DNA from: Mercurialis annua | Taxonomy: Eukaryota > Streptophyta > Magnoliopsida > Malpighiales > Euphorbiaceae | Reading direction: 5' to 3' | DNA: 64,000 bases | Assembly: GCF_937616625.2 (NCBI RefSeq) | Contig: NC_065570.1 | Span: 71,327,665 to 71,391,664, forward strand | Shown: positions 40,107 to 52,761 of the stretch, piece after piece | How the letters are laid out: each line of letters begins with the position of its first letter | Position numbering within the stretch: position 1 is the stretch's first letter | Position numbers and translations under genes: made by a program | Notes under the pieces: model-generated | What the model was told of the DNA's origin: nothing | Database searches by the model: none | Seen by the model: only the letters and a program-made list of their open reading frames with translations

Positions 40107-41620
40107 TTAAGTTTAGAGGGATTTGCACAAAAAACTCTTTTTTTTAATTTATTTATTATAAATACCTCAATTTTAAAAATTTACTTTTTTATTCTATTTT
40201 TATATTGTTTTTAGTTGTACCTCAATTAGCAAAATAATTTATTTGTATTTTTACTCTCCTTCTTTTGAACACATACATATCTCATTTTTCCTTTTTTTTC
40301 TCTATCCTTTTTATCTTTTCTCTTTCTTCTTTTTTTTTTCTCTTCCTTCCTTCTCATTTTTCTTGTTTTTCTCTCTTTTCTTCTTCTTCTTCTTTCCTCT
40401 GCAACTTTTTTTTTTTGTTTTTTCGAATCTGCTTTTTCTATTTCCCACATTATACAAATGAACTCTAAAACAAAAAAATTTGAATAAAAAAAAAAGTTTA
40501 AGAGATAATATGATGGTAATAGATGAAAAAGTTCCTCTTCTTCTTCTTCTTCTTCTTCTTTTTCTATGTTGTTTTAAATTATTGTAGCATCGTTTTTTGG
40601 AACTTTACAATTTTTTTGAAAAAATCGTAATGTTCCTCATTAATGATATTTTGACCTGGTTTTCAAATGTTTTAAATTAATTTTAAAAATCGTTTGAAAC
40701 TGTTTTCTCGAAACTGTTTTATACTGTTCGAAACCTTTGTAAACGGTTTGAAACTGTTATTTTTTAAACTGTTTGAAAGTGTTTTTTAGAAACTATTTTA
40801 GACTGCTTGAGATTTTTGAAAACGGTTTGCAACTGTTTTATACTGTTTGAAACCGTTTACCTTTGTAAACGGTTTGAAACTGTTTTTTTGAAACCGTTAT
40901 TTTTTTTATGTAAACGGTTTGAAACTGTTTGATACTATTTGAAACTGTTATTTTATAAACTATTGGAAAGTATTTTTTAGAATTTGTTTTAGACAGTTTG
41001 AGATCTTTGTAAACGGTTTGAAACTGTTATTTTTTAAACTGTTTAAAAGCGTTTTTTTAGAAACTGTTTAAAACCTTTGTAAACGGTTTGAAACCGTAAT
41101 TGAAACTGTATTTGAAACCGTCTGAAACCGTTTTAATAGATTTTTAATGAGAACAAATAAATTAATAATTTACAGTTTTTTTTGTTTTTGGAGAAAGTTA
41201 CGATCGTTGGATTTGAATTTCAAGTGAAATTTGAAGTAATTTGATTACGAATTAAAAATTCGAGCGGATCGAAAACTAGATTTGAAATTAGCAATAAAAT
41301 TTTAAAAAATAATAATAAAATCGTAGGATTTAATTTCTTGAAATGTTATAAGCTAAAGATTACAATTGATTTGTTGATTTTTTGATTTTTTTTTTTTTGA
41401 AAATAAACTGAAAAGGATGAAAAAAAAAAGCAGAAAAAAAAAAGAAAAAGAAGATGATGAAGAAGGAGAAGGAAATGTGATGTGGAGTAAATATAGAGTA
41501 TAAAAATAAAAGTAAAAAATAAACACACAACACGCTGAAATAAAAATGGACAATTAATATTAATAAATACTAATATTTCTATTTTTTTAAATGTTTTGCT
41601 AATTCTCCCCTAAGTTTATA
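40107..41620. mobile_element. 1.5 kb fold-back element with pyrimidine/purine arms
   Basis: The left end (taagtttagagggatttgca) and the right end (tagcaaaac read inward on the other strand, next to aattctcccctaagttta) are degenerate inverted repeats. The left arm (40250-40430) is almost pure pyrimidine with many ctt runs. The right arm (41390-41480) is purine-rich with gaa and gaagaagg runs, as expected for inverted arms. Between them lies the GTTTGAAAC minisatellite. No transposase is seen. Target duplication is unclear. Confidence 0.55.
40640..41140. repeat. GTTTGAAAC minisatellite array
   Basis: Dozens of copies of gtttgaaactgttt-like words with variants aaacggtttgaaactgtt, actgttttatactgtttg and gtttgaaaccgtt. 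Longer units can be seen: tttgtaaacggtttgaaact, then attttttaaactgttt, then a gtttttta-gaaact block, recurring near 40735, 40910 and 41010. The core AAACNGTTT is self-complementary, so both strands look alike. Confidence 0.75.
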
Positions 41621-44600
41621 GGGGAAATACAAGTGAAGAAAAAAGAAAAGAGAGTTGTGGTTGTTCGAGAGAAATAGCACGTGATTCGTGCAGGAATCTT
41701 TGGAATAGAATAACACAAAATTTGTCCTCATTCATCAAGTGACTCAGGATCTTCCAAAGATTCTACCCCATTTGTTGGGGATAGTGACACCCACCCATTA
41801 CCAATAGTAATAATAAATCATTAAATGCACTCCTATGTGACATATTCTTTTAAATATTATATTAATTTAGAATTAATATTTATTTACATATATTTTATTT
41901 TCAATTAAAAATATGATCACCATGCAACAACGTTAACTTTTCATTAAATATATATTTATAATATAGTCTCTCACAATTGTTAACCTTTAAAATAAATTGA
42001 TAAAAATACCACACTTCTATTTATTATATTTAAATATAACTTAAACAAACAAAATAAAAAATAACTAATATTGTATATTTTATATTTTATTTAAAAAAAA
42101 AAACGAATCTCTTATTGAGTAGTTGATGTATACCAAGTATTAAATAAATATTAAACACTCCACAATTGAAAATGTTCAATACTAACCAGATATTGAGTTT
42201 TGAACATTTTTTATTATGAATGTTATAAATGTATTGAGAGATTAATATGGGTTCGAATCACATTTCCGTAACTAACAATTAAAAATTGAGATTTTAAAGA
42301 GTCGATAAACAAAACGAAGTTCATATTTGAAAGAAGAAGAAGAAGAAAAATTAAACTCATAGTATTTAAAATAAAAATTGAAGTTTGTATATGTATTTTA
42401 TTTTTATTAATTTTAAGAAAAAGATTAGTATAATTGTATTTCTGCAAAATAACGTGCCCATAATTCTCGATTTTCATCATTTTGGTCCAACATTTCCCAT
42501 CAGTGCGACGTAATCCATTTTCTTTTCCTTTCTTTATTGAGGTCTTTTTCAATGGATTAACCTATTTGTTTTTCGTTTCTACTATTTAACTTTTATTTTC
42601 TGAGGTATTTATAATCCAATTTTATAGCAAAGCGTTACCTCACCTTTTAATAAATCAAATTCAACCAAATTTTATAAATTTATTTATATTATAGTTTTAG
42701 ATATTTTTTTCTTTACAAAAAATTAATTATTCATATTTCTATAAAAGTTATTCTATAATTTTGCAGTTTTATAAATTATTTATTTAACTTATTAACACTA
42801 ACTGATATAATTACATTCCATTATAAAATACATATCTAAATATTATAATTTTGTAATTTTATTTCTTTATATACGACTTATAATAATTTTGTTTAACTAA
42901 TTAATTAAAAAATAAAAAAAAAATATTTTATAAATTAGCAACACAAAATATTAGTTAAACAATTATATTTTAATAATTTTAAAAAATAACAATAATAATT
43001 TAAATTAGACAAGTAAGAATAATTTATTTTTCATATGAATCATGTTCACCTCCAATAATATTAATATATATAGTGTTCAACAAAATAATTGATTTCCAAA
43101 AATTGATATTTTTATTGCACTTTTTTTGCTAAAATTATTTGTTCAGCTTCGTATGAGCATAAATTTTAAAATTAATATTATGTAAGTCACATATTAAAAT
43201 TCTTTTTAGAGTTTTATATTTTTTAATAGAGAAATGTGTGCTTGTATCTACACTTAACATTTAAGGATAAACATGATCTTTGTAAACCGCAAATTAAATC
43301 ATTTTGTCTAAGAGATAAACCGCTTCTCCATAAAATTTATTTCTAATTTCTTTACCACATTTATTCACTGTTTAATTTACATTGTGATCGGATAGTGTTT
43401 TTTATTTTTAATTAAAAAATTACCGTTTTTTCGCATGCACGCGCACACACACATATTCTTTTTTTTTTATTTTAAACAAATAACTTTTTATGAAGAATAA
43501 TTTGTTAATAATTAAAGCGTAAATAAAAATTTCAAATTTACTTACCAAATTGGTGATATTTTATTAATTATGATTTTTTTATTCGGATCCTATCATCATT
43601 TATTGTCTTTTATATTCCATTATTTTAAAAAAATTGTAATATTATTTTGTATTTATTTCAATATCAATCATTTAATAAATCTTAATAAAATGACAATACT
43701 CCTTCCATCCTAATAAAGTTGTCCACTTTGTTATTACCACATAATTTAAGAATATACAGTTGATGTTTTAAATTTTTACAATTCTTTTCTATTTTTTTAC
43801 TATATTCCTATTTAATATGTACAATAACTCTTATTTACTTATGTTTTTCAATAAATAACAATAAATATTAGTTTATTAGTGGGTCTTAAATAAAAGTGAT
43901 ATAAGAAAAATAATTTTAAGATTTATTATTTATTAAAATGGACAAAAAGTTTGGGGTAAAAATTATAAAAAAAGTGGACAATTTTATTAGGAGTTACGGC
44001 GGAAGGCATAATTTATTTGAAAAAAAAAAATCAATTAATTTAAAATAGAAGTGAGATATTTTAAAAGAAAAATATATTATCTATATATCTCAAAGATTTA
44101 ATGCTATAAATCTCAAGTAACCTATTATATACAGCCACTACAGTTTGATCATTGATGACTTTTGTTTAAGGCAACTATGTGTCATGATTTAAATCAACAA
44201 CTTGGAGGAGAAAATCAAGTTAAAGAGGTTAAATCAAATCTTTTAGCTAGCCTTCTCATTCCTAGCTGTTGATAAAATTATCTTGGAAAATTTGAATCGG
44301 TTGATGCAAATCCAATGGCTAGCTCGTTGCTTAGTCATCACACCTTAAGCAAATCCAACCAATCAGCAATTCTTCCTTATCACTTTATACTATAGTACTC
44401 AGATTATGACCACAACACAACTCAATTTGGTCGAGAAAAATATATTTTTGATGGGCTATATTATATGTACCTGAGGTCTGGGAACTCAGGTTTATACAAA
44501 TGGGACCCTTTAACATTTTATTTTTACAAATCAGGACAGCCGCCTGCCTTCATCCTACCAGCTGCCTAAATTCAATAAGGAAGATGCCGCCATAATGTTT

Positions 44601-46093
44601 TCCTTTCTTTAAATAATGCTTGCATGTGACATATTTCGTATGAAGAATCCCATAATACAATAACTTTTCATAATTTAGATTGTCCAATTGCATATATGAT
44701 ATCTTAGGGTGTGGAAATGAGTCATTACGCGCAAACTAACATGTAAAAATAACGGATTAAAATTATACGTGTTAACATTATAAACAAATCGATTTATTTA
44801 TCACACAGCTTAAAACGTGTAGTGTCCCGATTGAAATACAGACCTATTCGATTTGTTAATAATACAGCGTAAAATGTATCTTGTTGTGTTATGCTAATTT
44901 GACTTAATACAATATCAATTAATATATCAAATTTAAATTGGTCTTATTTATATTCAATTCATTTAAATAAACAAATTAAATGCTTCATGTAGGTATGTTT
45001 TTATTTGATCCATTTAAATAAATATGTGTCATGCTGATATTATTCATATTCAGCCCATTGATACTAGGTGAATCAATTGACTTTAGTTAGTATGAGTATT
45101 GGTTTTAGAAGAGACCGTTTGTGAGAGAATTTGATCTCATAATTTTAGCAGAATGCCGTGAAGGTGTCTGTCGCAAATTTCAAGGGTTTTTAAAAGTTGA
45201 TAATTTGTTTAATAAACCGAGAATAGTAATTAAGATATTTTTAATTGGTGTGTGGTGTGACCAATTCCTTGGTTGAATGTTGATACTTTTATAAAATAAC
45301 GAAGCCCGTAAATTTACAGCTAATTTTCCTTTTTTGAGATTTGTTTTAATTTTTGATTTTGAGCAGTTGTTCATAAAAATCGGGAATGAAAACATAATCA
45401 CATGACCCTACGAATTTTTTATATTATAAATCTAAGTCACTCTCTATTTCAGTGTTGTTTAGCACAATAGTTTAAAAACCTGCCCGCCAGAACAGAATCG
45501 TAGCCTGAATAACATAATATTTTTCTAATTTCCATAAGGAGAATCCAAGTTAGCACTTTGACAAATAAAGAAAATAATCCAATTTAGACGTTCAATATCA
45601 TTAACTATTTGAACAATGAAATAAATTTGAATTTAACATTAAGAATTAACAGCCTTATTATCATTTGTCAATTGTCCATTTAATTACAGATTCTTTATTT
45701 TTGTGTAAGTAACAAAAAATTATGAAAATTGTTAAATTTAATATTAGGGAGTAATTTTTGTGTAATAATGATTAGAAAATAATTTTAATGAACATTAAAC
45801 TTAAGATATTATAAATCTGATTTAATATATAGTGAATCTCTCTTTTTGAAGAAACTAAAATGAATAAAATAAAATAGAATAATAACAAAAAAATTAAAAG
45901 AGCAAAACGACAGAATGTCTAATTAAATAACATAATCGCAACAAGTGGGTACAAAAAGACAGACTCCAAGGCCCATAAGTGCATACTCACTGAAAACTGA
46001 ATTTGTTTTTAAACAGAATTTATTTTTAAACTTAAAGTAAAAAGTAAAAATAGAAACTGTAAATAAAATCTCACAGGAGTCGGCAAAAACTCC
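41621..46093. other. Large AT-rich intergenic region
   Basis: More than 4 kb of very AT-rich DNA without a supportable gene. It contains one mariner-like MITE (43698-44012), a small palindrome cctgag..ctcagg near 44471, and a decayed repeat about 44700-45070 like the 24.5 kb repeat. The last 100 bp form the asparaginase promoter. Confidence 0.6.
43698..44012. mobile_element. Stowaway/mariner-like MITE
   Basis: The left end, ctccttccatcctaataaag then ttgtccactttg, pairs with the right end, aaagtggacaattttattag then a gg-rich tail. The inverted arms are about 35 bp. It carries no ORF. Confidence 0.65.
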
Positions 46094-46100
46094 TATATAA
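46094..46100 (+). promoter_or_regulatory. TATA box of the asparaginase gene
   Basis: Tatataa lies 96 bp before the ATG. A short (ac)n run (46152-46165) sits in the predicted 5' UTR. Confidence 0.6.
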
Positions 46101-46195
46101 AGTGGCAGTTAAGAGCTCCATTTCAAACCAGAGGAAGAAAATAAAATAAAACACACACACACACAAATTAAACACCAAAGCAAAGCAAGAGAGAG

Positions 46196-47853
46196 ATGGG
46201 AAAATGGGCAATTGCTTTGCATGGAGGCGCTGGCGTGGACCCTAACCTGCCCCTGCACAGACAGGAAGAGGCTAAACAACTCCTTGCTCGCTGCCTTAAT
46301 CTCGGCATCTCTGCTCTTCGCTCTAATCTCCCTGCCATTGATGTCGTTGAGCTCGTTGTACGTTCACTCTTTCTATATGTCCGATTATTTCTCCACTAAC
46401 TCTCCCTTGTTGATGCGCTTTTTTCTTTATTTGCATTTTAGTAACGCATTTTGACACACTGACATGAAAATTAAACCTTCGATTAACTGTAGTTTCATTT
46501 TTAATTAATGTAATTCTCACAGATTTCCTGTGGTTAAATTCTTGTTTATAGTTTATACAATATGTTTGGTTAAACTTATTCATTATTGAATGAATCACGT
46601 AAACTTTTTGGGGGATCTCTCGTGAAATAATGAATTGCTTCTTCTGTGTTCGATTATATTTGTCATTTTAAATACTTAATTAACTAATTTTGGTGATTGA
46701 TAGGTGAGAGAGCTAGAAAGTGATCCTTTATTCAATTCAGGGCGTGGATCAGCACTAACGGAGAAAGGAACGGTGGAAATGGAAGCCAGTATCATGGATG
46801 GGCCCAAGAGAAGATGCGGCGCCGTATCGGGTTTAACCACGGTTAAAAACCCTATTTCTCTCGCCAGACTTGTCATGGACAAATCTCCCCATTCCTACCT
46901 TGCCTTTTCTGGCGCAGAAGATTTCGCCAAGCAACAGGTTATATTTACTCCTCACAGCCCTCGCCCACGTTTTCAAATTTTTAAAACAGAAATGTCAATT
47001 TGACTTTTTTAACTAATTACAGTCCAGTTTCTACCGGTACGGTTAATGATTTTCGGTAGAGGTTCGGTTTTCTAAATTTGCATGCACGTGCCAAATCTAG
47101 CAGACGAGGGACAAACAGAAAAATAAATTAACGAAATGCCTGACAATAATTATTTTATCACGACAGGGCGTTGAGTTGGTGGACAATGAATATTTTATTA
47201 CCCAAGAAAATATCGGAACTTTGAAATTAGCTAAGGAAGCAAACTCCATATTGGTAAGTGGCATCTCCATAAACTCTTTTATTGAAGATAGAACTAGAAA
47301 ACAATTTTTTTGGTGGGGCCGGAATCTTATTAACATGTCGGTACGAATCCAGTTTGATTATAGGATTCCTTTAGAGACCTGCAGCGCTGAGGCAGCCGCC
47401 GCAATGGAAAATCCCCTGCAAATGAACGGCCTGCCGATCAGCATCTATGCGCCGGAGACTGTAGGCTGCGTGGTGGTGGACAGCCAGGGTAGATGCGCAG
47501 CTGCCACATCAACAGGTGGACTCATGAACAAAATGACGGGTCGTATTGGCGACTCGCCCCTGATTGGGGCCGGTACCTACGCGTGTGATCTTTGCGGAGT
47601 TTCATGCACAGGGGAAGGCGAGGCCATAATCCGAGGGACGCTAGCGCGTGATGTGGCGGCTGTGATGGAATATAAAGGGTTGGGATTGCAAGAGGCTGTA
47701 GATTTTGTGATAAATGAAAGGCTGGATGAAGGGTATGCTGGGCTCATAGCTGTTTCTAAAGATGGAGAGGTGGCTTGCAAGTTCAATTGTAATGGTATGT
47801 TTAGAGGATGTGCTACTGAAGATGGGTATATGGAAGTTGGCATTTGGGATTAA
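46196..47853 (+). CDS. ASPGB1: Isoaspartyl peptidase/L-asparaginase, plant type (Ntn hydrolase)
   Basis: Four exons: 46196-46357, 46704-46937, 47167-47253 and 47353-47853. They join in frame to 327 residues, the family length. The N-terminal HGGAGVDP motif, [12 protein letters not shown], the autocleavage site before Thr197 ([11 protein letters not shown]) and the substrate loop [20 protein letters not shown] are all present. The precursor splits itself into alpha and beta subunits, and Thr197 becomes the nucleophile. It hydrolyses asparagine, supplying ammonium in sink tissues, and removes isoaspartyl dipeptides. The sequence is closest to the Arabidopsis At3g16150 type as I recall it, which is potassium-dependent. 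Intron 3 is only 99 nt, free of stops and a multiple of three, so its retention would add 33 residues in frame. Coding DNA is clearly more GC-rich than the surroundings. Confidence 0.95.
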
Positions 47854-48121
47854 GTCTCTCTTCACTTTCCTTGCTTTGGTGTTGCCAGTTGTGTGTAATA
47901 TGTGACCACTCTCCTCAATTTAGTGAAATTTAAATAAAATTTAGATTGTAGTGATTTAGAAAACAATAATTGTTTAACTCTATAAATCTTTATTGCAAGT
48001 CCCCAGTTTGACATTAAAAAATATCACCAACATAACATAACTTATTGTTTGTTTTTATTGCTAAAAAGATGTCACATACATGTAAGAAATATAATCTTAC
48101 TATCTATTCTACTAGTCTTGC

Positions 48122-48465
48122 TTATGTTGGGGTCTGATCCTTGCTCTTGCCGACGATGGCTTCTTTAGCAGACTTGACTGTATTTGACACTGCAGCAGCT
48201 GTTTTAGCCAAGACTCCAGGATTTTCATTCTTGTCGCGATTCAGGTGAACCACCCCAACTTTCTCCTTGCTGTCGGGTTCATCCGGCCCTGCTGCTGACC
48301 GGTAATCAACCGTCTCCACTTTGGTTTCCACAGCGCCTTCTTCGTTCACCCTTTCACTTCCCTGTCAAATTCAACAAAATATCATTAACATTTTAAACTT
48401 ATTAAACTAACCCTTAAATGTAAAAATCTAGAAATGAAACAATGGATCACTACTTCTGTATTCAT
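48122..48465 (-). CDS. Small LEA-like protein
   Basis: Two exons on the minus strand. A 12 nt first exon (48454-48465) encodes MNTE, followed by 48122-48361. The joined product has 83 residues: MNTEGSERVNEEGAVETKVE, then TVDYRSAAG, KEKVGVVHLN, and a helical AAAVSNTVKSAKEAIVGKSK end. It is hydrophilic, Lys/Glu/Ala-rich, has no cysteine and no signal peptide. This resembles small late-embryogenesis-abundant-like plant proteins of unknown function; the link is by composition and general likeness, not by a domain. The alternative is a start at the internal Met of exon 2 (75 residues), but the 12 nt exon gives a better N-terminus. Confidence 0.7.
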
Positions 48466-48812
48466 GCTGAAACTTATCAAGAAACCTCGCACCGCTTGCT
48501 CCTTTAAGAATTGAAAAACCTATAACCTAAACACATCAATACCTTTACATATTTATATATAAGAAAAAAATCTTTTGGTTGGTAGTAGCAGGTTAAGACA
48601 CGTATCATAATTGTGTGGTGGCTGTTCCTGCTTTGCTTCACGGCTGAGAGCCTACAGCTGCTCGACACGTCATAAGTTATGGTCTCTTTAAACTGTTAAG
48701 CTGTGAAGTGTCGGTAACCATTTGTTAAAAAAGCTATAGATTGATAACAATTTCATAATTTTTTATAATTCGGTAATTATTTAATAGAATACTATTATTT
48801 GGTTATCTAAAA

Positions 48813-49298
48813 GGCCTAATGTCTTAAAAAACTCCGACCTTTTAGCCCCTTTTCAATCATACCTTGACGTTGAAAATTTGTCAATTTTACCCTATTTTAT
48901 ATTTTTGTGTTTCAGTTGTACCCTGAAAAATTAAATTAACGTCTTTTACGTTTGAAAATTTGTTTAAAACATTCTCCATATCTCGCATATATTGATTGTA
49001 TATTTTTAAAATTTATTTAAATTTAGTTAAATTAATTAAGAATTTAAATTAGTGTTAATTAGTTTTTAAAAATAAAGGACTTATTTATACTTTTTTGAAT
49101 AAAAAAGAATTTAATTTTATGTTTAGACTTAATTAATTGAATGATTTCATCATTTAAGTAAAAAAATTAACAAAAATTAAAATATTGGGGTACAATTGAA
49201 AACGGAAAATTGAAAAGTGGGTAAAATTGATAAATTTTCAACGTCGATGTGGAATTGAAAAAAAGTTTAAAGGTGAGGGGTTTTTGAGTGATTAGGCC
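48813..49298. mobile_element. Long-TIR Mutator-like element, third copy
   Basis: Perfect terminal GGCCTAAT/ATTAGGCC. The left arm has cttaaaaaactccgacctt, cgttgaaaatttgtcaattt and ttgtaccctgaaaaatt; the right arm carries complements such as aaattgataaattttcaacg and ggtgaggggtttttgagtg. It is kin to 28238-28951 and 53015-53385. I found no clean target duplication. Confidence 0.65.
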
Positions 49299-49572
49299 AA
49301 TTAAAATATATTTAACCCCATTTACAATTAGGCCAAATCAGATAATATCTAGATACTTTTTGTTAATGGTTCATTCGTCCAGTTTGTATAAATGTATATT
49401 TCAAAAAATAGAAATTAATTAATTCACTTTTCGATTGACACGACAAACGATACAAAAGATAATTAAAAATGTTGGGTCATATTACTCTTTACTCTTTAGC
49501 AAATGAGAGAAGAATACAGCCTATACGCAACAAAAAGATTTGGCCAGAAAATACAAATCAATTTTGAATAAA

Positions 49573-51913
49573 CTATAACTTGAGAAAAACAAATTCTTCA
49601 ACTGCTGGTATTTCCCCAATTCTTTTCAATGCTTCCTTGTTGGGTTCCTCATCCACACCGATGGTCATGACCGCCTGTTTTCTCGGAGCAGTCCGACCAA
49701 CAGTCATGAAACTCACATTTACATTCTCTTCACCTAAGATGCTCCCAACTTTTCCGATCATACCAGGCTGATCAACTTGCCGGCAGAGAATTAGACTGCC
49801 TTCCATACTCACATCAACACTGAATGTTCCCACCATAGTAAGATGAGGCTTCCCGTCTTTTACTCTTCCCTCCACTCTAATCTCTCCGGACTCCGAAATT
49901 GCACTCCCAAATTTAGACTCTACATTGGCAATTTGAACCTGGATATACTCCAGTGGCTTCTCCGGCGAACCGTCTAACACAATGCGCTCCTCTGCTATCT
50001 TTATTCCTCTCTGTTTAGCGATGAAGTCAGAATTCACCAAGTTTATAAAAACATTAGAGATAGGCTCAATCAAACCCTTAATAATCATGGCTCGAAGCAG
50101 TCTTGTATCGAGATCATCCGGACCTCTTGTAGAAGCATAAGCCACCTTCACTGATTGTACACCGCTTCCACCTGCAACTAGTTGAACAGCTAGCCTTCCA
50201 AGTTTTTCTGCAAGACCAACATATGCTGCCAATTCTAAAAGCACCTGCAATTCCATTGTAGTCAGAACATTTACAAGAAGTTCTATCAAATTACTCAATT
50301 TCAAATAATTACACTAAAAATGGAGAGTGAAAAAAATTCCAAATTTCTCTTATATAGATGAAATGCATAAATTTTAGTAAAAGTATAGTGAAGATATAAT
50401 ACCTGAGCAGGAACCATGGGTGCATTCACTGCAGTAGCAGCAAGCTCTCCTCTCAAAGCCCCAATAACAGCTTCTGCTACTTCTATGGCTACACCTTCCT
50501 AATCAAAATCCAGCATTTTCAAGCAAGAAAGTGATAAAATATTGAAAGTAAATAAAACATGGTCTAGTTTATAACTTTTCGCGGTGTAAAATTGATCAAT
50601 AGTTTAGGACAAATATAAATGCTACAGTCAATAATGCTAAATATGACATTTACTTAAATAATAACTAAATGTTTATAATTTGAGATATAAAAATTTCATA
50701 TAGTATTTGGAACGGAGGGAGTAGTTGTTCAGCACACCTGTGCCTCGGTGGTGCTAGCACCAAGATGAGGAGTTGCAATCACATTTTCATGTAGCACCAA
50801 CTTGCTGTCTTGTGGTGGAGGCTCTTCTATGAATACATCAAGAGCAGCCTGAATACACAAATCACCAGACAAATTTAGAACGAGGCCAAAAGATGAGTTA
50901 GCTCTAAAAAGAAACAATAACCTGAGCAACAATCCCAGAATCCAGAGCTCTGACTAGAGAATCCTCATCAATAACACCACCACGAGCAACATTAACAATC
51001 CTGACTCCTTTTTTCATCTTTGAAAAAGTGTCATCGTTGAACATTTTTGATGTAGCAGGAGTAAGTGGCATATGCAATGAGATAAAGTCTGCTATTGATA
51101 TGGCTTTATCAAAACTTGATAATTCTACCCCAATTGCTCTTGCCCTGTCCACAGGAGCATATGGATCGTGCGCAATAACATGCATTCCGAGACCCTTTGC
51201 TCGCCGAGCTACTTCTGATCCAACCTTTCCGAACCCTATAACAGCTAATGTTTTCCCTACAAGCGACACACCTACATATTTGCTTCTCAGCCACTTCCCT
51301 GAACAGATAAGGAACCATATACATTTAATTTGACAATGCACATTACATGTTTTGAATGAATGCCTGAACAAAACTTGAAAAGGCAAAATTACAAACCAGC
51401 TTTAATAGACGCGTCAGCTTGCGCTATATTTCTGGCCATAGCAGTGAGCAAAGCAACCCCATGTTCTGCAGCTGCAATTGTATTAGCCGTAGGCGCATTG
51501 ACCACTAAACACCCATGTTCAGTGGCGGCGGATAAGTCGACATTATCAATTCCAACACCAGCACGACCAACAACCTTAAGTCTTCCACCGGAATGTTCAA
51601 ACACTTCGCGGGTAACTTTCGTTCCACTCCTCACAATTAACGCGTCACAGAGCGATATTTTAGTGCATAGTTCCTCTGAGGTGAGGTTGTAAGAGCAGTC
51701 AACATTGGCATATGTTCTGAGAAAATCGAGGCCTGCTTCCCCGAGTTTCTCAGCCACAAGAACGGTAGGCTTTGCATCCATCATGGCGGCGTGGACGGTG
51801 AATTTTTGTGTGGTGCCATTTTGGCCGCGATGAAAGTGAGTGGGGATGAGAGTTGAGGAGAGAGAGAGTTTCCATGAGAGTTTGATCGGAGTGAAGATGA
51901 TGTTGGCCGCCAT
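49573..51913 (-). CDS. PGDH: D-3-phosphoglycerate dehydrogenase, plastidial
   Basis: Five exons on the minus strand: 51397-51913, 50922-51298, 50738-50848, 50403-50498 and 49573-50244. They join in frame to 590 residues. The N-terminal 45 residues are Ser/Thr-rich with few acids, a chloroplast transit peptide. The catalytic core shows [12 protein letters not shown], the NAD-binding [14 protein letters not shown] (GxGxxG), [10 protein letters not shown] and HLGAST with the active His. After an intervening domain ([14 protein letters not shown]), the C-terminal ACT domain ([20 protein letters not shown]) ends in FVFLKL. The enzyme oxidises 3-phosphoglycerate to 3-phosphohydroxypyruvate, the first step of the phosphorylated serine pathway in plastids. 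ACT domains usually mediate serine feedback, although not all plant isoforms respond. An upstream in-frame Met (51928) would add five residues; I kept 51913, which gives a typical MAAN start. Confidence 0.95.
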
Positions 51914-52761
51914 GTAATCTGACGGCAATTCTCTTCTTTGTTAGCCTCTCTTCTCCTCTTTGCCTTGAGTATTACAGATTGACTGAAGTTGAGTTCTGCT
52001 GCCAAGTCAGCAATAAAGATTTGACTGACAGATTTGGCAGGAAATTGCCTAACTTTAGCATCTGCCTGCCCAGCCAATCAAAATTTGAGTTGGATAAATT
52101 GATAGCACAGTATACTGATAATGGAATTGGAAGGGAGCTCGAGTGTAGGGATGGTAGAATAATTTACCAAAATTGGGACATTTAATTTGGTGGATGTGGC
52201 TCTCTCTGCTCTGATATTTGGTTCAACATATAAGTTATCATGTGGTGATTATGAACCAATGTTTCAAAGTTTTCTACATATCCTACTGACTGAATTATGT
52301 GATATGTGGACAGGAGCTGTTTTGTTCCTTTGTCAAATAAATCAAGTATTTTCTTTACCCAGCATTACCTTACTTTTAAGTATTAAGAGTATTTATTTCA
52401 TTTTAAAACGTATTTAAAACAAATAATAAAATATCTTAACCATCTTTATTGTTGAAAGGTCTTCAAAATATCTTCGATTCAAGATATATTGAATTTTATA
52501 ATTCGCTTTGCCGATAAATTTTATTCTAGTAAAAATAAAAATGATAAAGAGTTGACTCTTTATTATTATATATTTTAGGAAATCAAAGCAATATAAAAAC
52601 AAATGGCTACCGTAAATAGAAAAAATAAACCATTAACAATAAACAAATAAAAGGTTTGCACGTAGAGGTTGAATCTGATAGCATAATTTTAGTTTTTAAT
52701 ATTTCAAAGTCAGTTTGCAATTTTTTGTTAGGTTAATGGGTTTATCACCTGCAAAAAAATA
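51914..52761. other. Upstream region of PGDH
   Basis: Promoter and 5' UTR of PGDH (minus strand). The first 250 bp are less AT-rich and create shadow ORFs. Beyond that is AT-rich spacer with no gene. Confidence 0.6.

Noticed and set aside
40226..40468. Overlapping ORFs on both strands rich in Phe/Ser or Lys/Arg/Glu
   Set aside because: They are translations of the CTT/GAA-type low-complexity arm of the fold-back element.
41346..41553. Two minus-strand ORFs rich in Phe, Ser and Leu
   Set aside because: Translations of the purine/pyrimidine arm of the same element.
51781..52077. Minus-strand ORF of 98 codons over the PGDH start
   Set aside because: Reads in a different frame from the PGDH coding exon; a shadow of the 5' UTR and transit peptide DNA.
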